Source of the DNA: Dyella halodurans
Lineage (GTDB): Bacteria > Pseudomonadota > Gammaproteobacteria > Xanthomonadales > Rhodanobacteraceae
Direction: 5' to 3'
NCBI RefSeq assembly: GCF_026283925.1
Contig: NZ_JAPDPF010000003.1
Location: forward strand, 434,001 to 498,000
DNA: 64,000 bases
The translations under genes were made by a program, and so were the position numbers. Under the pieces are notes generated by a model. It ran no database searches, was not told the origin of the DNA, and saw only the letters and a list, made by a program, of their open reading frames with translations. Shown here one piece after another: positions 36,716 through 45,982 of this stretch (its first letter is position 1; every line of letters starts with the position of its first letter).

Positions 36716-37267
36716 TCAGGACGCCGACAGCTTTAGATAGGTTGGATCCACATGCTTCAGGAATGCTTTCACCTGGGCGTTGATATAAGGATTTGCCTCG
36801 CCGCCGTTCTGGTCGATGACCGTTTTGTCCTTGAACGACATCGTCTTCAACAAACGGCCGGTCTCCGCGTCGAACACCTGGACGGACGCGGCATAACTGA
36901 TCATCAAAGCCATGCTTCCGCCGCCCAAAGGGTTCGCGGGCGCGGATAGGTCCGGCACATAGCGCATGGTAAGTCGATAAGGTACCGACCGCTCCGCCGC
37001 GGGCGATGGCTGTCCGGCGCTGAAGGCTTGATTGTCAGGCATGACGGTATCCAGCTTGACGTGGCGAGCGTCCGCCCAGCGATCAAAGGCGCGCTCAACG
37101 ATGGCGCAATCGACCGTGTTGCTCGTGCACGCCAGGTAGGCATGGAACTGCGGCGTATCGTTCGCGCCAAACAACTGCGCGGCGGCATCTCCTGTTGCGG
37201 GCGAACTGGCGCAGCCAGCCAACAGCAATGCACCCAGGAAAGTACCCATCAACGAGCGATTGTGCAT
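36716..37267 (-). CDS. Lipoprotein of unknown function, paralogue 2
   Basis: A 183-residue lipoprotein with lipobox LLLAGC. It is clearly related to the gene at 35964-36548: FHAYLACTSNTVDCAIVERA versus FTAYVACTSEDESCATVHKI, a shared YRLTMRYVPDL region, VQVFDAETGRLLKTM, and the ending VDPTYLKLS. TAAGGAGAGG precedes the ATG. The two genes are 167 bases apart on the same strand and have diverged well, so the duplication is old. Confidence 0.75.
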   Translation of the reverse strand: MHNRSLMGTFLGALLLAGCASSPATGDAAAQLFGANDTPQFHAYLACTSNTVDCAIVERAFDRWADARHVKLDTVMPDNQAFSAGQPSPAAERSVPYRLTMRYVPDLSAPANPLGGGSMALMISYAASVQVFDAETGRLLKTMSFKDKTVIDQNGGEANPYINAQVKAFLKHVDPTYLKLSAS

Positions 37268-37533
37268 GACCTCTCCTTAGTTAGCTTGCACCACTACAGC
37301 GGCGCGATGGGGCGAGACGCAAACATGCGTACCGACCGCGTGAGGCCTTCGGGCTCATCCAGACGTCAGGGCCAGACAAGTCGAATCGACAAGACGGCAA
37401 CGTCGCCCCTATGCGCTCAAGGCGCTGTTGATCGGCATCGCTGCCTTGCGCCGCATGACCAGCCATGCCCGTCACCCTCGAAGTCGCTTCCGGTGCTTCG
37501 AGGGTGATCAGGGAACAACGACCACCACGCTGT

Positions 37534-38442
37534 TCAAGGGTGCCCTTGGTTGGCCGGATCCGTCGGCGTGCCGACGTCCTTGGTGGCTTCGCCGTCCTTC
37601 TGCTTGACCGGAGCGAGCTCACCGACATTGACCGTGCCCGAGCTCGCGGTGAGTTTCGGATCGTAGGGATTGTCGGTGGAACGCAGCTGCTGAAAGGCTA
37701 CGGCGCCATCGGTCTGACGAACGCCCGCGACCTCGGCGGGGTTGGTGCTGATGTGGCCACCGTCATGCACGTCGTAGTTCGGCGAGTTCATGTGATTGGC
37801 CGAGCCTGCCACGCCGCCGACTTGGACGTGGGCTGCCGAAGAGCCCACGCGCGAACCCGTGGCACTGCTCAGCGCCTCATGCCAGCGTGCCTTGGCGCGG
37901 GGAAGGGCGACGGCATCGCCATAGGTGGGCAACAACTGCCGCCAGATCTCATTCGCCTTGGCGAATTGTTCCGGGGTCAAGTTGGCATAAACCAACTGGC
38001 GGGCCCGCACGTATTGCGCTTCATCGCGTTCGGCTGCCAGCGCCATCCAGGCCATGGCTTGCGGCAGATCCACGGCCGTACCCTGGCCACTGAGGTACAT
38101 CACGCCGAGGTTGTACTGTGCGGGTTTATACCCCCAGGTCGCGGCGACCTTGTACATCGCCATGGCATGCACAAAGTCTTGCTTGGTGGCCGCCTGGACA
38201 CCGAGATGGAAGAAATACTCGCCGGGCTTGCCATCACTGGACGGGGTATTGAAGGCACCGGACTCGCCAGCCGATTGATCGGCGGTCGGGTCGTGAAACG
38301 CAATCGCCTTGGACGACGGCTTGGCGTCGATGGGGATGGTCGGAAGGGCCTGATCCGGGGCGGTTTGGGCGAGCGCGGATGAGACCGCGAGCCCGGTGAA
38401 AAGACAAAACGTACAGAACGTCACTAGCTTCCGAAGAGCCAT
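37534..38442 (-). CDS. Secreted Sel1-like/TPR protein
   Basis: A 302-residue protein with a signal peptide (CTFCLFTGLAVSSALAQT). Residues 78-145 hold one or two Sel1-like helical repeats: AMYKVAATWGYKPAQYNLGV and MYLSGQGTAVDLPQAMAWMALAAE. The rest is a low-complexity Ser/Asn/Pro-rich tail (SAAHVQVGG, NSPNYDVHDGG, DVGTPTDPANQ). Sel1 repeats bind partner proteins, so this is probably a periplasmic scaffold. Same strand as the lipoprotein pair, 270 bases upstream of it. Confidence 0.78.
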   Translation of the reverse strand: MALRKLVTFCTFCLFTGLAVSSALAQTAPDQALPTIPIDAKPSSKAIAFHDPTADQSAGESGAFNTPSSDGKPGEYFFHLGVQAATKQDFVHAMAMYKVAATWGYKPAQYNLGVMYLSGQGTAVDLPQAMAWMALAAERDEAQYVRARQLVYANLTPEQFAKANEIWRQLLPTYGDAVALPRAKARWHEALSSATGSRVGSSAAHVQVGGVAGSANHMNSPNYDVHDGGHISTNPAEVAGVRQTDGAVAFQQLRSTDNPYDPKLTASSGTVNVGELAPVKQKDGEATKDVGTPTDPANQGHP

Positions 38443-38712
38443 GGCGCTGCCTTTGATTGTCTAAGGGTGGGGTGCGAAGTAACGTACCCTCGATGCCAGG
38501 CCCTGCGCAACACAGCGACGGGGGGGCTTTCGGCCAACCGTTGATTTTGTCGGTTCCCGGTCGAGAGCTGACATCACGATGATCGCCACGACCAGGCTCG
38601 CCCCGGGAGACCGCGCCCTTGGCCGCTGTCAACTTGCCTCCACCAGGGGCTAGGTATTGGTCCGGGATGCGGATACTTTGCGACCGGCTGGCCAATCAAA
38701 CAGGGAATCTTC

Positions 38713-40791
38713 GTGAGTCGGAAAAGGCGCGCACTTCGCTGGTCGCATGCACCATGGACGTTGTTGGCAATACTCCCGCTCCTTGCTGCGCCGCGCGCTA
38801 TGGCGGCGGTCGACCACATCGAGGTCATCGACCGGAAGCCCTATCAGGATGGCCGGGTCTTTCCCGGTACCGGCGCCTATGAAGTCATTCGCGGGCGTGC
38901 ATGGTTCACGCTGGATCCCAAGAACAAGGCGAACCTTCGCATCGTCGACCTGAAGCTGGCACCACGAGACAGCCGTGGAATGGTCGAATTTTCGACGGAT
39001 TTCGTGCTGGTCAGGCCCGTCCATGCCATCGACTCCACGTTGCTCTACGACGTCGTCAATCGAGGTGGCGGCGTCACCGGCTGGCTCAATTACGTGATCG
39101 AGCCCGCCAAGAAGCCACCTGTTGTCGATACCGGCTTCTTGCAGCGCCATGGATTCTCTGTGCTTACCTCTGCCTGGCAGTGGGATGTCACGCCGGAGGA
39201 TGGTGATGATCAGGCGCTGGTGTTCAAGCCGCCGGTAGCGTCGGATAACGGCCGCCCGATCACCGGAGAGATTGCGAACGAATTTACTGTCGACAAACCT
39301 GGCGACGTCGCCTCATTCGTGGGTATCAATGGACGTGCTTATCCTTCCGCCGTGGCCAATGATCCCGCCGCCGTTCTGACGGTAAGAACGCGCCCGGATG
39401 ACCCGCGTGTCGTGATCGCGCGTAAGCGTTGGACGTTTGTGCCTGCCACCGGCGATCAAGCACCAAGCACGATCCGGATGGAGGGCGGATTCAAGCCCGG
39501 GCAGATCTATGAGCTTACCTACGTGGCGCGCGACCCGTACGTGGTTGGTGCCGGGCTGGCCGGCATTCGCGACCTGCTGTCCTGGTTTCGCACGCATCCG
39601 CTCGAAGGTATCCCGGCGCCAAGGCATGTGCTTCTGTATGGCGCCAGCCAAACCGGCCGGCTTATCCAGCACATGCTCTACGACGGATTCAATGTGGATG
39701 AGCAAGGCGGGCTTGTCTTTGACGGCGCCCTGTCGCTCGTGGGCGGCAGTGGCCGTGGCAGCTTCAATCACCGGTTTGCCTTTCCGACGCGCGCCGCCAG
39801 CTTGGTAGCTGACCGCGGCTACCCGACTGACTTGTTCCCGTTTACCACCACCGAAGAGCATGACGATACGACGGGCGAATCCGGTTCACTGCTCTCGCGG
39901 GCGGGCGACAAGGAGGGCCGGACGCCCAAGCTCTTCTTCGTGAATAAATCCACCGAGTTCTGGGGACGCTCCGCGTCGCTATTGCAAACCACGCCCGATG
40001 GGCGCGCCGATGTCACGGTGAGTTCCTACACGCGCCTCTATCTACTGGCGGGCATGCAACACGTGTTGACGCCGGATGCGACGCGAGGAAACGCGGTTCA
40101 TTGTTCCAGTCCCATTGATGACGCTCCGGCACTGCGCGCGCTGTTGCTAGACCTGGATCGATGGGTGCATGACGACACGCCACCACCCGCCAATGCTTAC
40201 CCCAGTCTCGCCAACGGCACCCTCGTGACGACCGGGCGCTATGCAAAACTATTTCCCACGGGCACGGAATTGACGCCACCAGATTTGGCGTCCACTCCCC
40301 GGCGCCTCGATTTTGGCCCGCGTTTTTCTGCTCAAGGTGTTGTCGACCATGTGCGCCCGACGGCCGGCACGCCCTATGCCGCCCTGGTTCCCGCACCCGA
40401 CGCTGACGGCACGGACGCTGCCGGCGTGCGGCCGGTCGAAGTTGCCGTTCCGCTTGGTACGTATACCGGCTGGAATCCTCGCGACGCATCGACCGGCTTC
40501 CCTTGGGCGCTCGACCGCTTTGAGGGTTCGTTCCTGCCGTTTGCGCGCACCGAGGCCGAACGCAAAGCCACTGGCGATTCGCGCCCGTCGCTCGAGGTGC
40601 GTTATGGAACGCGCGCGGATTTCATCAAAAGGACGAGTGCAGCCGCAGGCAAGGCGGTCGCAGATCATCTTCTGCTCGCCGAGGATGAGGGCCGCGTCAT
40701 CGACGCCCAGACTGCGCTTTACGACCGCATCCTCGCTCACGCGCCGAACGATAGGAGCTGCGCCTATATGTGGCCCATGCCTGTCAACTAA
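38713..40791 (+). CDS. Exported alpha/beta hydrolase domain protein
   Basis: A 692-residue protein starting with GTG behind AGGGA, with a signal peptide (WTLLAILPLLAAPRAMAAVD). The long N-terminal half is beta-rich. The hydrolase elbow is HVLLYGASQTGRLIQHMLYD, with the nucleophile serine in GASQTG, and the final helices end ADHLLLAEDEGRVIDAQTAL. This layout fits the large alpha/beta-hydrolase-domain group (PF20091-like) found in soil bacteria. It likely hydrolyses an ester or amide in the periplasm. It is divergent from the Sel1-like gene, with a shared 270-base promoter region. Confidence 0.85.
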   Translation: MSRKRRALRWSHAPWTLLAILPLLAAPRAMAAVDHIEVIDRKPYQDGRVFPGTGAYEVIRGRAWFTLDPKNKANLRIVDLKLAPRDSRGMVEFSTDFVLVRPVHAIDSTLLYDVVNRGGGVTGWLNYVIEPAKKPPVVDTGFLQRHGFSVLTSAWQWDVTPEDGDDQALVFKPPVASDNGRPITGEIANEFTVDKPGDVASFVGINGRAYPSAVANDPAAVLTVRTRPDDPRVVIARKRWTFVPATGDQAPSTIRMEGGFKPGQIYELTYVARDPYVVGAGLAGIRDLLSWFRTHPLEGIPAPRHVLLYGASQTGRLIQHMLYDGFNVDEQGGLVFDGALSLVGGSGRGSFNHRFAFPTRAASLVADRGYPTDLFPFTTTEEHDDTTGESGSLLSRAGDKEGRTPKLFFVNKSTEFWGRSASLLQTTPDGRADVTVSSYTRLYLLAGMQHVLTPDATRGNAVHCSSPIDDAPALRALLLDLDRWVHDDTPPPANAYPSLANGTLVTTGRYAKLFPTGTELTPPDLASTPRRLDFGPRFSAQGVVDHVRPTAGTPYAALVPAPDADGTDAAGVRPVEVAVPLGTYTGWNPRDASTGFPWALDRFEGSFLPFARTEAERKATGDSRPSLEVRYGTRADFIKRTSAAAGKAVADHLLLAEDEGRVIDAQTALYDRILAHAPNDRSCAYMWPMPVN

Positions 40792-40857
40792 GAGCAGCAC
40801 ACTTTCGAGCGTGGATTCCGCCATGGGTTGCGACTTCGTCGCGCCCAGGCCATGCGT

Positions 40858-41418
40858 TCAATAGACCCAGGGAAGCAGGCGCTTGGTGCGTGAAGCGTAT
40901 TGATGGAATGCGTCGCCAAAGGCGGCTGCGAGCGCTGCCTCTTCCTCCTGGATTCGATAAAGGTAGAGGCAGGTGGTCAAGCTCATCATCACGATCACGC
41001 TTAGCCAGTTCCCCAAGGCCAGGGTGAAACCAAGGAATGCAATCAAGGCGCCTAAATAGCTCGGATGGCGCACATGGGCGTACAACCCTTCCTGCTTGAG
41101 TTGATGATCACTCCGGATCGCCACGTTCGGTGTGTGGAAGCGGCCCAACTGGACGATCGCAAGCGATCGCACGGCGATACCCGCCCCCAGGATGACTAAT
41201 CCCACGACCTGCAGCGCAACGGAATGCAAGGCTCCCCTGCTCCCGTAAGACAAGCCGATGCTTGTCGCGTAGATGATGGGTCCGCCGATCATCAGCAGCT
41301 TCAATGAAAACTGATCTCGATTCTCCGCCTGGCCCGTCTTGAGGCGAAAGACGACGATGGCATCCATCGTCAGCCATACAAGGAAGATCACGAGCGCGAT
41401 GCCGTGCACCAGGTTCAT
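40858..41418 (-). CDS. Isoprenylcysteine methyltransferase (ICMT)-like membrane protein
   Basis: A 186-residue protein with four to five membrane helices. The C-terminal block GLYAHVRHPSYLGALIAFLG, then FTLALGNW, and RIQEEEAALAAAFGDAF to YASRTKRLLPWVY match the ICMT/PEMT/NnrU superfamily. In these the R-H-P-x-Y and the E-E pair bind S-adenosylmethionine and substrate near the membrane face. Bacterial members have mostly unknown acceptors. It stands alone and converges on the hydrolase gene. Confidence 0.9.
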   Translation of the reverse strand: MNLVHGIALVIFLVWLTMDAIVVFRLKTGQAENRDQFSLKLLMIGGPIIYATSIGLSYGSRGALHSVALQVVGLVILGAGIAVRSLAIVQLGRFHTPNVAIRSDHQLKQEGLYAHVRHPSYLGALIAFLGFTLALGNWLSVIVMMSLTTCLYLYRIQEEEAALAAAFGDAFHQYASRTKRLLPWVY

Positions 41419-41636
41419 GTCGTTCTCGCCCCCTGCGCTTCGAAAGGAAACGCGCTCTATCCATGCATCGAGTGTGCTGCACTGACCTGATCGGCCTGCA
41501 GCAGCGTCCGTCCGACTCTACCTCACCACGCCACATGGCCGCTCAGCCTCGGAGGCAGGCAGCCCCGGTTCACTTCACGTTGCAGGCGCCCCCAGCTTCT
41601 CCCCGCGCTCCGAACCCCGACGCCATGCTCTTGCTT

Positions 41637-41680
41637 CAAAAATAAAACAGGCGCGGTGGGTAGTGCCCACCGCGCCTGTG
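41637..41680 (-). terminator. Strong rho-independent terminator for the leftward 615-residue gene
   Basis: CAGGCGCGGTGGG (41648-41660) and CCCACCGCGCCTG (41666-41678) pair perfectly over 13 bp with a TAGTG loop. On the minus strand the stem is followed by TTTTATTTTTG. It ends 24 bases past the stop of the gene at 41702. Confidence 0.9.
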
Positions 41681-41701
41681 GCCTGACGTGTTGCCGAGGT
41701 T

Positions 41702-43549
41702 TCAGAGTTGAATCGTCGAGATGCGTGTCGCCCAATTACCCAGGGCACCGCGTGTCCCACCGCACTGGAACAACGGTGCGGTCAGGTATTGGGCCAGGGT
41801 GCAGGTCTGCGCGATGTACTCGGAGGCGATCCAGATCGTGTTGCCGTCTGCGGACGCCGCACCATAGTCGCCCCAGCGCGGCCGACCGCCACCCAGGTAG
41901 GGAATGCCGGTAAAGCCGTCCCAGGGACCGGCGCCCGTCATGGCGATATTGACGTCGCCGGCGCCGATCTTCGCATCGAAGCTGGCGTAGCCTGCGCTTG
42001 GATAGTCGTTGACGCCAACTACCGTGAACGCGATGACGCCGCGCCCGCTTTGGGTGACGGCCGCCGCACCATAGGTGAGGTTCGCATCCGGCAGCGCCAG
42101 CGTGCCGTTGACAAACAGGCCGCCGGAGTTCGGATTGATAACGAAGTAGTTGATGCCCGAGCCATGGCTGCCGTCGCTCAGCAAGACGTCGGTATCCAGG
42201 GTTCCCCAGACCTTGCCGTTGGCGAAGCTCACCTGCTCCATGCGCGAGTCATTCACTGCCAGGTCGCGCGGCCCCGGATAGACGATGCTCGGGTAGCCGA
42301 GTAGCGCTGCACAGCTGGGCGTGGCAAAGCAGTCAAGCAACGGCGTGCTGCCAGGCTTCTGGTGGGCCAAGCTGGTCGGCACGGCATATTGCTGCACGGT
42401 CAGTGGCGTGTAATTCAGCGTGACGGCCGTGGGCGCGCTGTCGATGGCCTGCGTGTTCGACACCGACCATAGCCAGACGGTGCTCGAGGTACCGGAGTCG
42501 TAGAACACGGCGTCCGAGCTGAGCAGGTATTCGGTACCACCATGCGCACCAGCAAACTGCCCACCGGACGAGATGGCCGGTATGACGGCAAACGCGGGTG
42601 CCGTGATGCTCGGATCGCCGCCGTTGAACAGCACCACATTCGGTGACGCGGCGCCCGATGCCAGGGCCTTCTTGGAAATGACGTAGATCTGCGCGCCGTA
42701 GAAGCCGGGCCCGAACAACGAGAACTCGTTGGTGGTCAGGAAGATCGCATTGGCGTCAGCGCCGATATGGGGGTAGTCGCCCAGACAGAAGCCGTCCGCA
42801 CAGCCGTGATCCGGTGTGCCCTGCGTGCCGTTGTTCTGCACCGGCAAGTGGTAGATGTTCCAGGCACCGGTGGGATTGGAGGTCTGACTGACCGCGATGT
42901 CCAGGTGATTGGTGCCGGCCAGGGCTGACGTCGTCCCAATGCGATCGAGCGTCAACACGATCTGGAACCAGCGCTGCGTACCTGCATCGTAGTAGCAGGA
43001 CGGGTCGGTGATACTCGGTCCGTAAGCACCCGTGCCGCGATTGATCGCCGCGGAGTAGCCGTAGAACGTATTGAGATCGACCGGCCCGACGAGTTTGTTG
43101 CCGGCGTTGTCATAGATCGCCAGGACGTCGTTGACGCTTTCCATGATGAAGCCATTGCCCGTGCATAGCCCTTGATCGGGCGGTTCCACCGAGAACTGAT
43201 TGCCGCCATTGGCATAACGCTGGTCGTGGAAATTCAGGCCGTCGAAGCCACCCAGGAGTTCGGGGTGCGATTTGGCGCGCTTGCCATTGCCCATCCCGTG
43301 TCCGCCGCCGTGCCCGTGGGCAACGCTGCGATTGACGATGGGTTGTGGTCCGAAGTCATCACCTGAATCGGCATCCCCGCCGACCATCGCCGGATCCAGT
43401 TCCAGGCTCGTGATCGGCGCGCCGCCTAGAGCTGATGTCGTGGGTGTCGTCGTGCCCCCTCGTTGCAGTACGAGGGTTGTTGGCGGCGCAGCCATGGCGC
43501 AAGTAGCAAACGCCATGGCTGCCACTGCAATCAGCAGTCGAGTATGCAT
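41702..43549 (-). CDS. Large secreted protein of unknown function
   Basis: A 615-residue protein with a signal peptide (MHTRLLIAVAAMAFATCAMA). A His/Gly-rich segment AHGHGGGHGMGNGKRAK lies near residue 85. The rest is beta-rich with aspartate and asparagine loops, e.g. NQFSVEPPDQGLCTGNGFIM, YYDAGTQRWFQIVLTLDR and GDYPHIGADANAIFLTTNEF, reminiscent of a beta-propeller. Six or so cysteines (CTGNGF, CADGFCLGDY, CFATPSC) suggest disulfides. AGGAG precedes the ATG. A strong terminator follows and a palindrome lies about 155 bases upstream, so it is a single regulated gene. Function unknown. Confidence 0.78.
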   Translation of the reverse strand: MHTRLLIAVAAMAFATCAMAAPPTTLVLQRGGTTTPTTSALGGAPITSLELDPAMVGGDADSGDDFGPQPIVNRSVAHGHGGGHGMGNGKRAKSHPELLGGFDGLNFHDQRYANGGNQFSVEPPDQGLCTGNGFIMESVNDVLAIYDNAGNKLVGPVDLNTFYGYSAAINRGTGAYGPSITDPSCYYDAGTQRWFQIVLTLDRIGTTSALAGTNHLDIAVSQTSNPTGAWNIYHLPVQNNGTQGTPDHGCADGFCLGDYPHIGADANAIFLTTNEFSLFGPGFYGAQIYVISKKALASGAASPNVVLFNGGDPSITAPAFAVIPAISSGGQFAGAHGGTEYLLSSDAVFYDSGTSSTVWLWSVSNTQAIDSAPTAVTLNYTPLTVQQYAVPTSLAHQKPGSTPLLDCFATPSCAALLGYPSIVYPGPRDLAVNDSRMEQVSFANGKVWGTLDTDVLLSDGSHGSGINYFVINPNSGGLFVNGTLALPDANLTYGAAAVTQSGRGVIAFTVVGVNDYPSAGYASFDAKIGAGDVNIAMTGAGPWDGFTGIPYLGGGRPRWGDYGAASADGNTIWIASEYIAQTCTLAQYLTAPLFQCGGTRGALGNWATRISTIQL

Positions 43550-43703
43550 AACACGGGTCTCCTGTTCGTTTCGTTAGGTGACCGCGCCCCCTGTAGAACG
43601 CTGATATCGGTCGCGCCGATAAGCGCCTGCGCAAGTACGCATATGGACATATGCGTTAAATCACCATACGCGCATTCGCAAGAGCCTGCATTAGTCCATA
43701 GGA

Positions 43704-43738
43704 ACGAATTCGGCCTGTCCAAATAGACAGGAATTCGT
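43704..43738. promoter_or_regulatory. Nested palindrome upstream of the 615-residue secreted protein gene
   Basis: ACGAATTC (43704-43711) and GAATTCGT (43731-43738) are exact inverted repeats. Inside them CTGTC (43715-43719) pairs with GACAG (43726-43730) around CAAATA. It lies in an AT-richer 340-base gap and is a candidate operator. Confidence 0.45.
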
Positions 43739-43890
43739 AAGATTTTGAATAGGAATGATTCGCAATCACTAAATCGATATCAGTCAGAAGGCGGGATAAA
43801 CCTGCGTTTCTTGTCACCCTCGCGGGCGGCCCGTGGCCTCAATGCTTTTCCGCGCCAGGCACGACTGATTTCAAGACTATGGGCAAATCA

Positions 43891-44178
43891 TCAGTCGTGG
43901 ACCGTTTCAAAGTTGACGACTCTGCCACCGGCCACGGTGATGATGATCGTCTTGCCCTCCTGCAGGTATTGCCATTCCTCGCCAACTGCAAGCTGGTTAC
44001 TGGGCAAGCCGCCGGTCTGCAGCTGCTTGAAAGCGCGTACCTGCGGCTCACCCATCAACTGCAGTACGCGTGCCGCACTGTCGCCGATGATGAGCACTTT
44101 GCTGCCAACGCGTAATGAGGTGGCTGCGTGGAGAGTCATGCTCGCAAGAAGCAACAACAAGAGAGGATAGCGACGCAT
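43891..44178 (-). CDS. Secreted DUF2845-like protein
   Basis: A 95-residue protein with signal peptide MRRYPLLLLLLASMTLHAAT. The mature part LRVGSKVLIIGDSAARVLQL, MGEPQVRAF and EEWQYLQEGKTIIITVAGGR resembles DUF2845 (lrcg..lv..Gd....vl..cG.P......ewvY......v.f..Gkv). This variant lacks the cysteines of typical members. The ATG at 44178 has AAGGAG 8 bases upstream; a GTG three codons earlier is too close to it. Role unknown, periplasmic. Confidence 0.7.
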   Translation of the reverse strand: MRRYPLLLLLLASMTLHAATSLRVGSKVLIIGDSAARVLQLMGEPQVRAFKQLQTGGLPSNQLAVGEEWQYLQEGKTIIITVAGGRVVNFETVHD

Positions 44179-44187
44179 AGGGAACAC

Positions 44188-44809
44188 TCCTTAGTGTCGA
44201 ACAAACTCGTCAGCGCGCGCCTGCTTCTAGGGCACCTGATAATCTGGCCAATCTGTCTTTAGAGACGTTCTGATTTCGCTCGTCATCCCAGCGAAAGCTG
44301 GGACCCAGCGCCTCTAAATCGCTGAGTGCAAAGTCGCTGGATGACCAGCTTCGCTGTTGTAATGCGCCTCCTGCTTGACCAGCCCTGTGGCTGTTGAGAG
44401 CCGCAGGCATGACGAGCAAAAAGCCGCTTAATCAGCGCACCCTTAGATAGAGTGGTTGTAGCAATAGTACGCATCGCGGCCATGGCGACTTGATCGACGC
44501 GAGTCAGGATAAGACCCGCGCATCGATAAGCACGTCGTTTTGCGTGATACGCGCGCTGCTTTTCGTGTGGGTCTTGGTCGTTATTTACGTGGTCCATCGG
44601 CTAGAGCGCGTCGCCTCGGCACCATTGCCAGTTGAACTCGCCTTTATGAAGAGTGGAAGCGGGATCAGCTTGCGATCCCTGTCAGGGCCCCAGTCGGTTG
44701 ACGAGAAATGACGCAACCCGACCGCGTTATTTCCGTCTATGTGGCAATGACGCTACCGGCTATGCTGGGCGAGCACGGCGCGGGGGCGCCGATCTTCAGG
44801 GGGTACAGG
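44188..44809. other. Intergenic stretch, mostly without recognised features
   Basis: This 620-base gap between divergent genes holds a degraded copy of the CGTCATTCCCGCG repeat at 44278-44372. No gene was recognised in the remainder. The promoter of the membrane protein gene must lie at its right end. Confidence 0.4.
44278..44372. repeat. Degraded copy of the CGTCATTCCCGCG palindrome
   Basis: CTCGTCATCCCAGCGAAAGC with TGGGACCCAGCG, then AAAGTCGCTGGATGACC and AGCTTCGCTG, matches the order of the clean copy at 58911-58997, with several substitutions and loss of the outer right arm. Confidence 0.6.
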
Positions 44810-45709
44810 ATGACGACACGATTCAAGGGACCGTCGGCCGGCTTTGGCTGGCTGAAAAACGGCATCAGCGTGAGCTTCCGCCATCCGAAGGCGTTGTTCG
44901 GCGGGGCAGCCTTTCTGTTGCTGGCCTGCCTGTTGCCGGCGCTGATCACCATGCCCATGCAAATGCACGCGATAAGCACCGGCACGCCACAGAGCCCGAC
45001 GACCGTTGGCTTGATCATGGCCTTCTCCATGCTGATCGGCCTGCTGATCGTGCCGCTCTACGCGGGCTATCTGCAGGTGGTCGATGCCGCCGCACGCGGC
45101 CTGCCGGCCCGCGCGCTCGACATCTTCAAGCCCTATCGAGAAGGCGAAGCTTTGCGCCTGATTGGCTTCGGCCTGACGATCGGCGTGGTCTACCTCGTCG
45201 TGCTCGGCCTCATCCTCGCGGTATCCGGCGGCGGCATCGTCAGCTGGTACATCCAGGTGCTGGCGGCACAGGCGGCCCACCAGCCGCCTCCGGGATGGCC
45301 CCAGGGCTTCGGCATCGCCATGGCACTCTTCACGGTGCTCATCCTTTTCATGATGGGTTTCTATGCAATCAGCCTTGGCCAGGTCGCGCTGGGCCGTCGC
45401 GGCGTGTTTGGCGCCATCGGCGATGGCATCGTCGGCGCGCTGAAGAACGTGCTGCCCTTGCTCGTGTTTGCATTGAGCCTGGTCCTTGCCTGGATTGCCG
45501 TGGCCATCGCTATCGGACTCGCGGTGCTTCTACTGACCCTGCTCAGCAAGCTCGTCGGCCCATGGCTGATGATCGTGCTGATCATTCCGATCTATATCGC
45601 CATGGTGCTGACCATGTTCGCGGTGACGTTCGGTGTGATGTATCACCTGTGGCGCGATGTGTGTGGTGACAACATCGAGTCCAGCGTCGCCATGGCGGCC
45701 GCCATCTGA
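44810..45709 (+). CDS. Integral membrane protein (BPSS1780-like)
   Basis: A 299-residue protein with six or so hydrophobic segments. GWLKNGISVSFRHPKALFGG at the start, PLYAGYLQVVDAAARGLPAR, DIFKPYREGEALRLIGFG and the central GRRGVFGAIGDGIVGALKN follow the pattern of the BPSS1780 family. In these proteins an amphipathic start and paired helices resemble transporters of unknown substrate. AGGGGG...AGG precedes ATG 44810; the upstream extension of the frame is not membrane-like. A hairpin terminator follows the stop. Confidence 0.78.
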   Translation: MTTRFKGPSAGFGWLKNGISVSFRHPKALFGGAAFLLLACLLPALITMPMQMHAISTGTPQSPTTVGLIMAFSMLIGLLIVPLYAGYLQVVDAAARGLPARALDIFKPYREGEALRLIGFGLTIGVVYLVVLGLILAVSGGGIVSWYIQVLAAQAAHQPPPGWPQGFGIAMALFTVLILFMMGFYAISLGQVALGRRGVFGAIGDGIVGALKNVLPLLVFALSLVLAWIAVAIAIGLAVLLLTLLSKLVGPWLMIVLIIPIYIAMVLTMFAVTFGVMYHLWRDVCGDNIESSVAMAAAI

Positions 45710-45746
45710 TCGGCGCCTTCGCCTGATACACCGTGAGGCACGTGCT

Positions 45747-45780
45747 GGCGCTACCGATCGACGGTAGCGCCCTTCGCTCT
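45747..45780 (+). terminator. Hairpin terminator after the membrane protein gene
   Basis: GGCGCTACC (45747-45755) and GGTAGCGCC (45763-45771) form a perfect 9-bp stem with a 7-base loop, followed by CTTCGCTCT, 38 bases past the stop. A second hairpin, GCGGGGTC/GACCCCGC at 45793-45814, comes right after. Confidence 0.65.
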
Positions 45781-45982
45781 AACGTGCGCGAAGCGGGGTC
45801 AAGCCAGACCCCGCCTCCGACGCCAGGCGTCTTATCCCCCGCAGCATTCAACCCACGATTCGATGGGCAGCGGGTGATATCGCGATCGTTACGATGCCTG
45901 TCGGAACGCAGGTTCTTGCCTGCTTTTGCACGCGACGCGCAGGACATATAGTGCTCAAAAACTGACACCGGCAAGGAATGAT

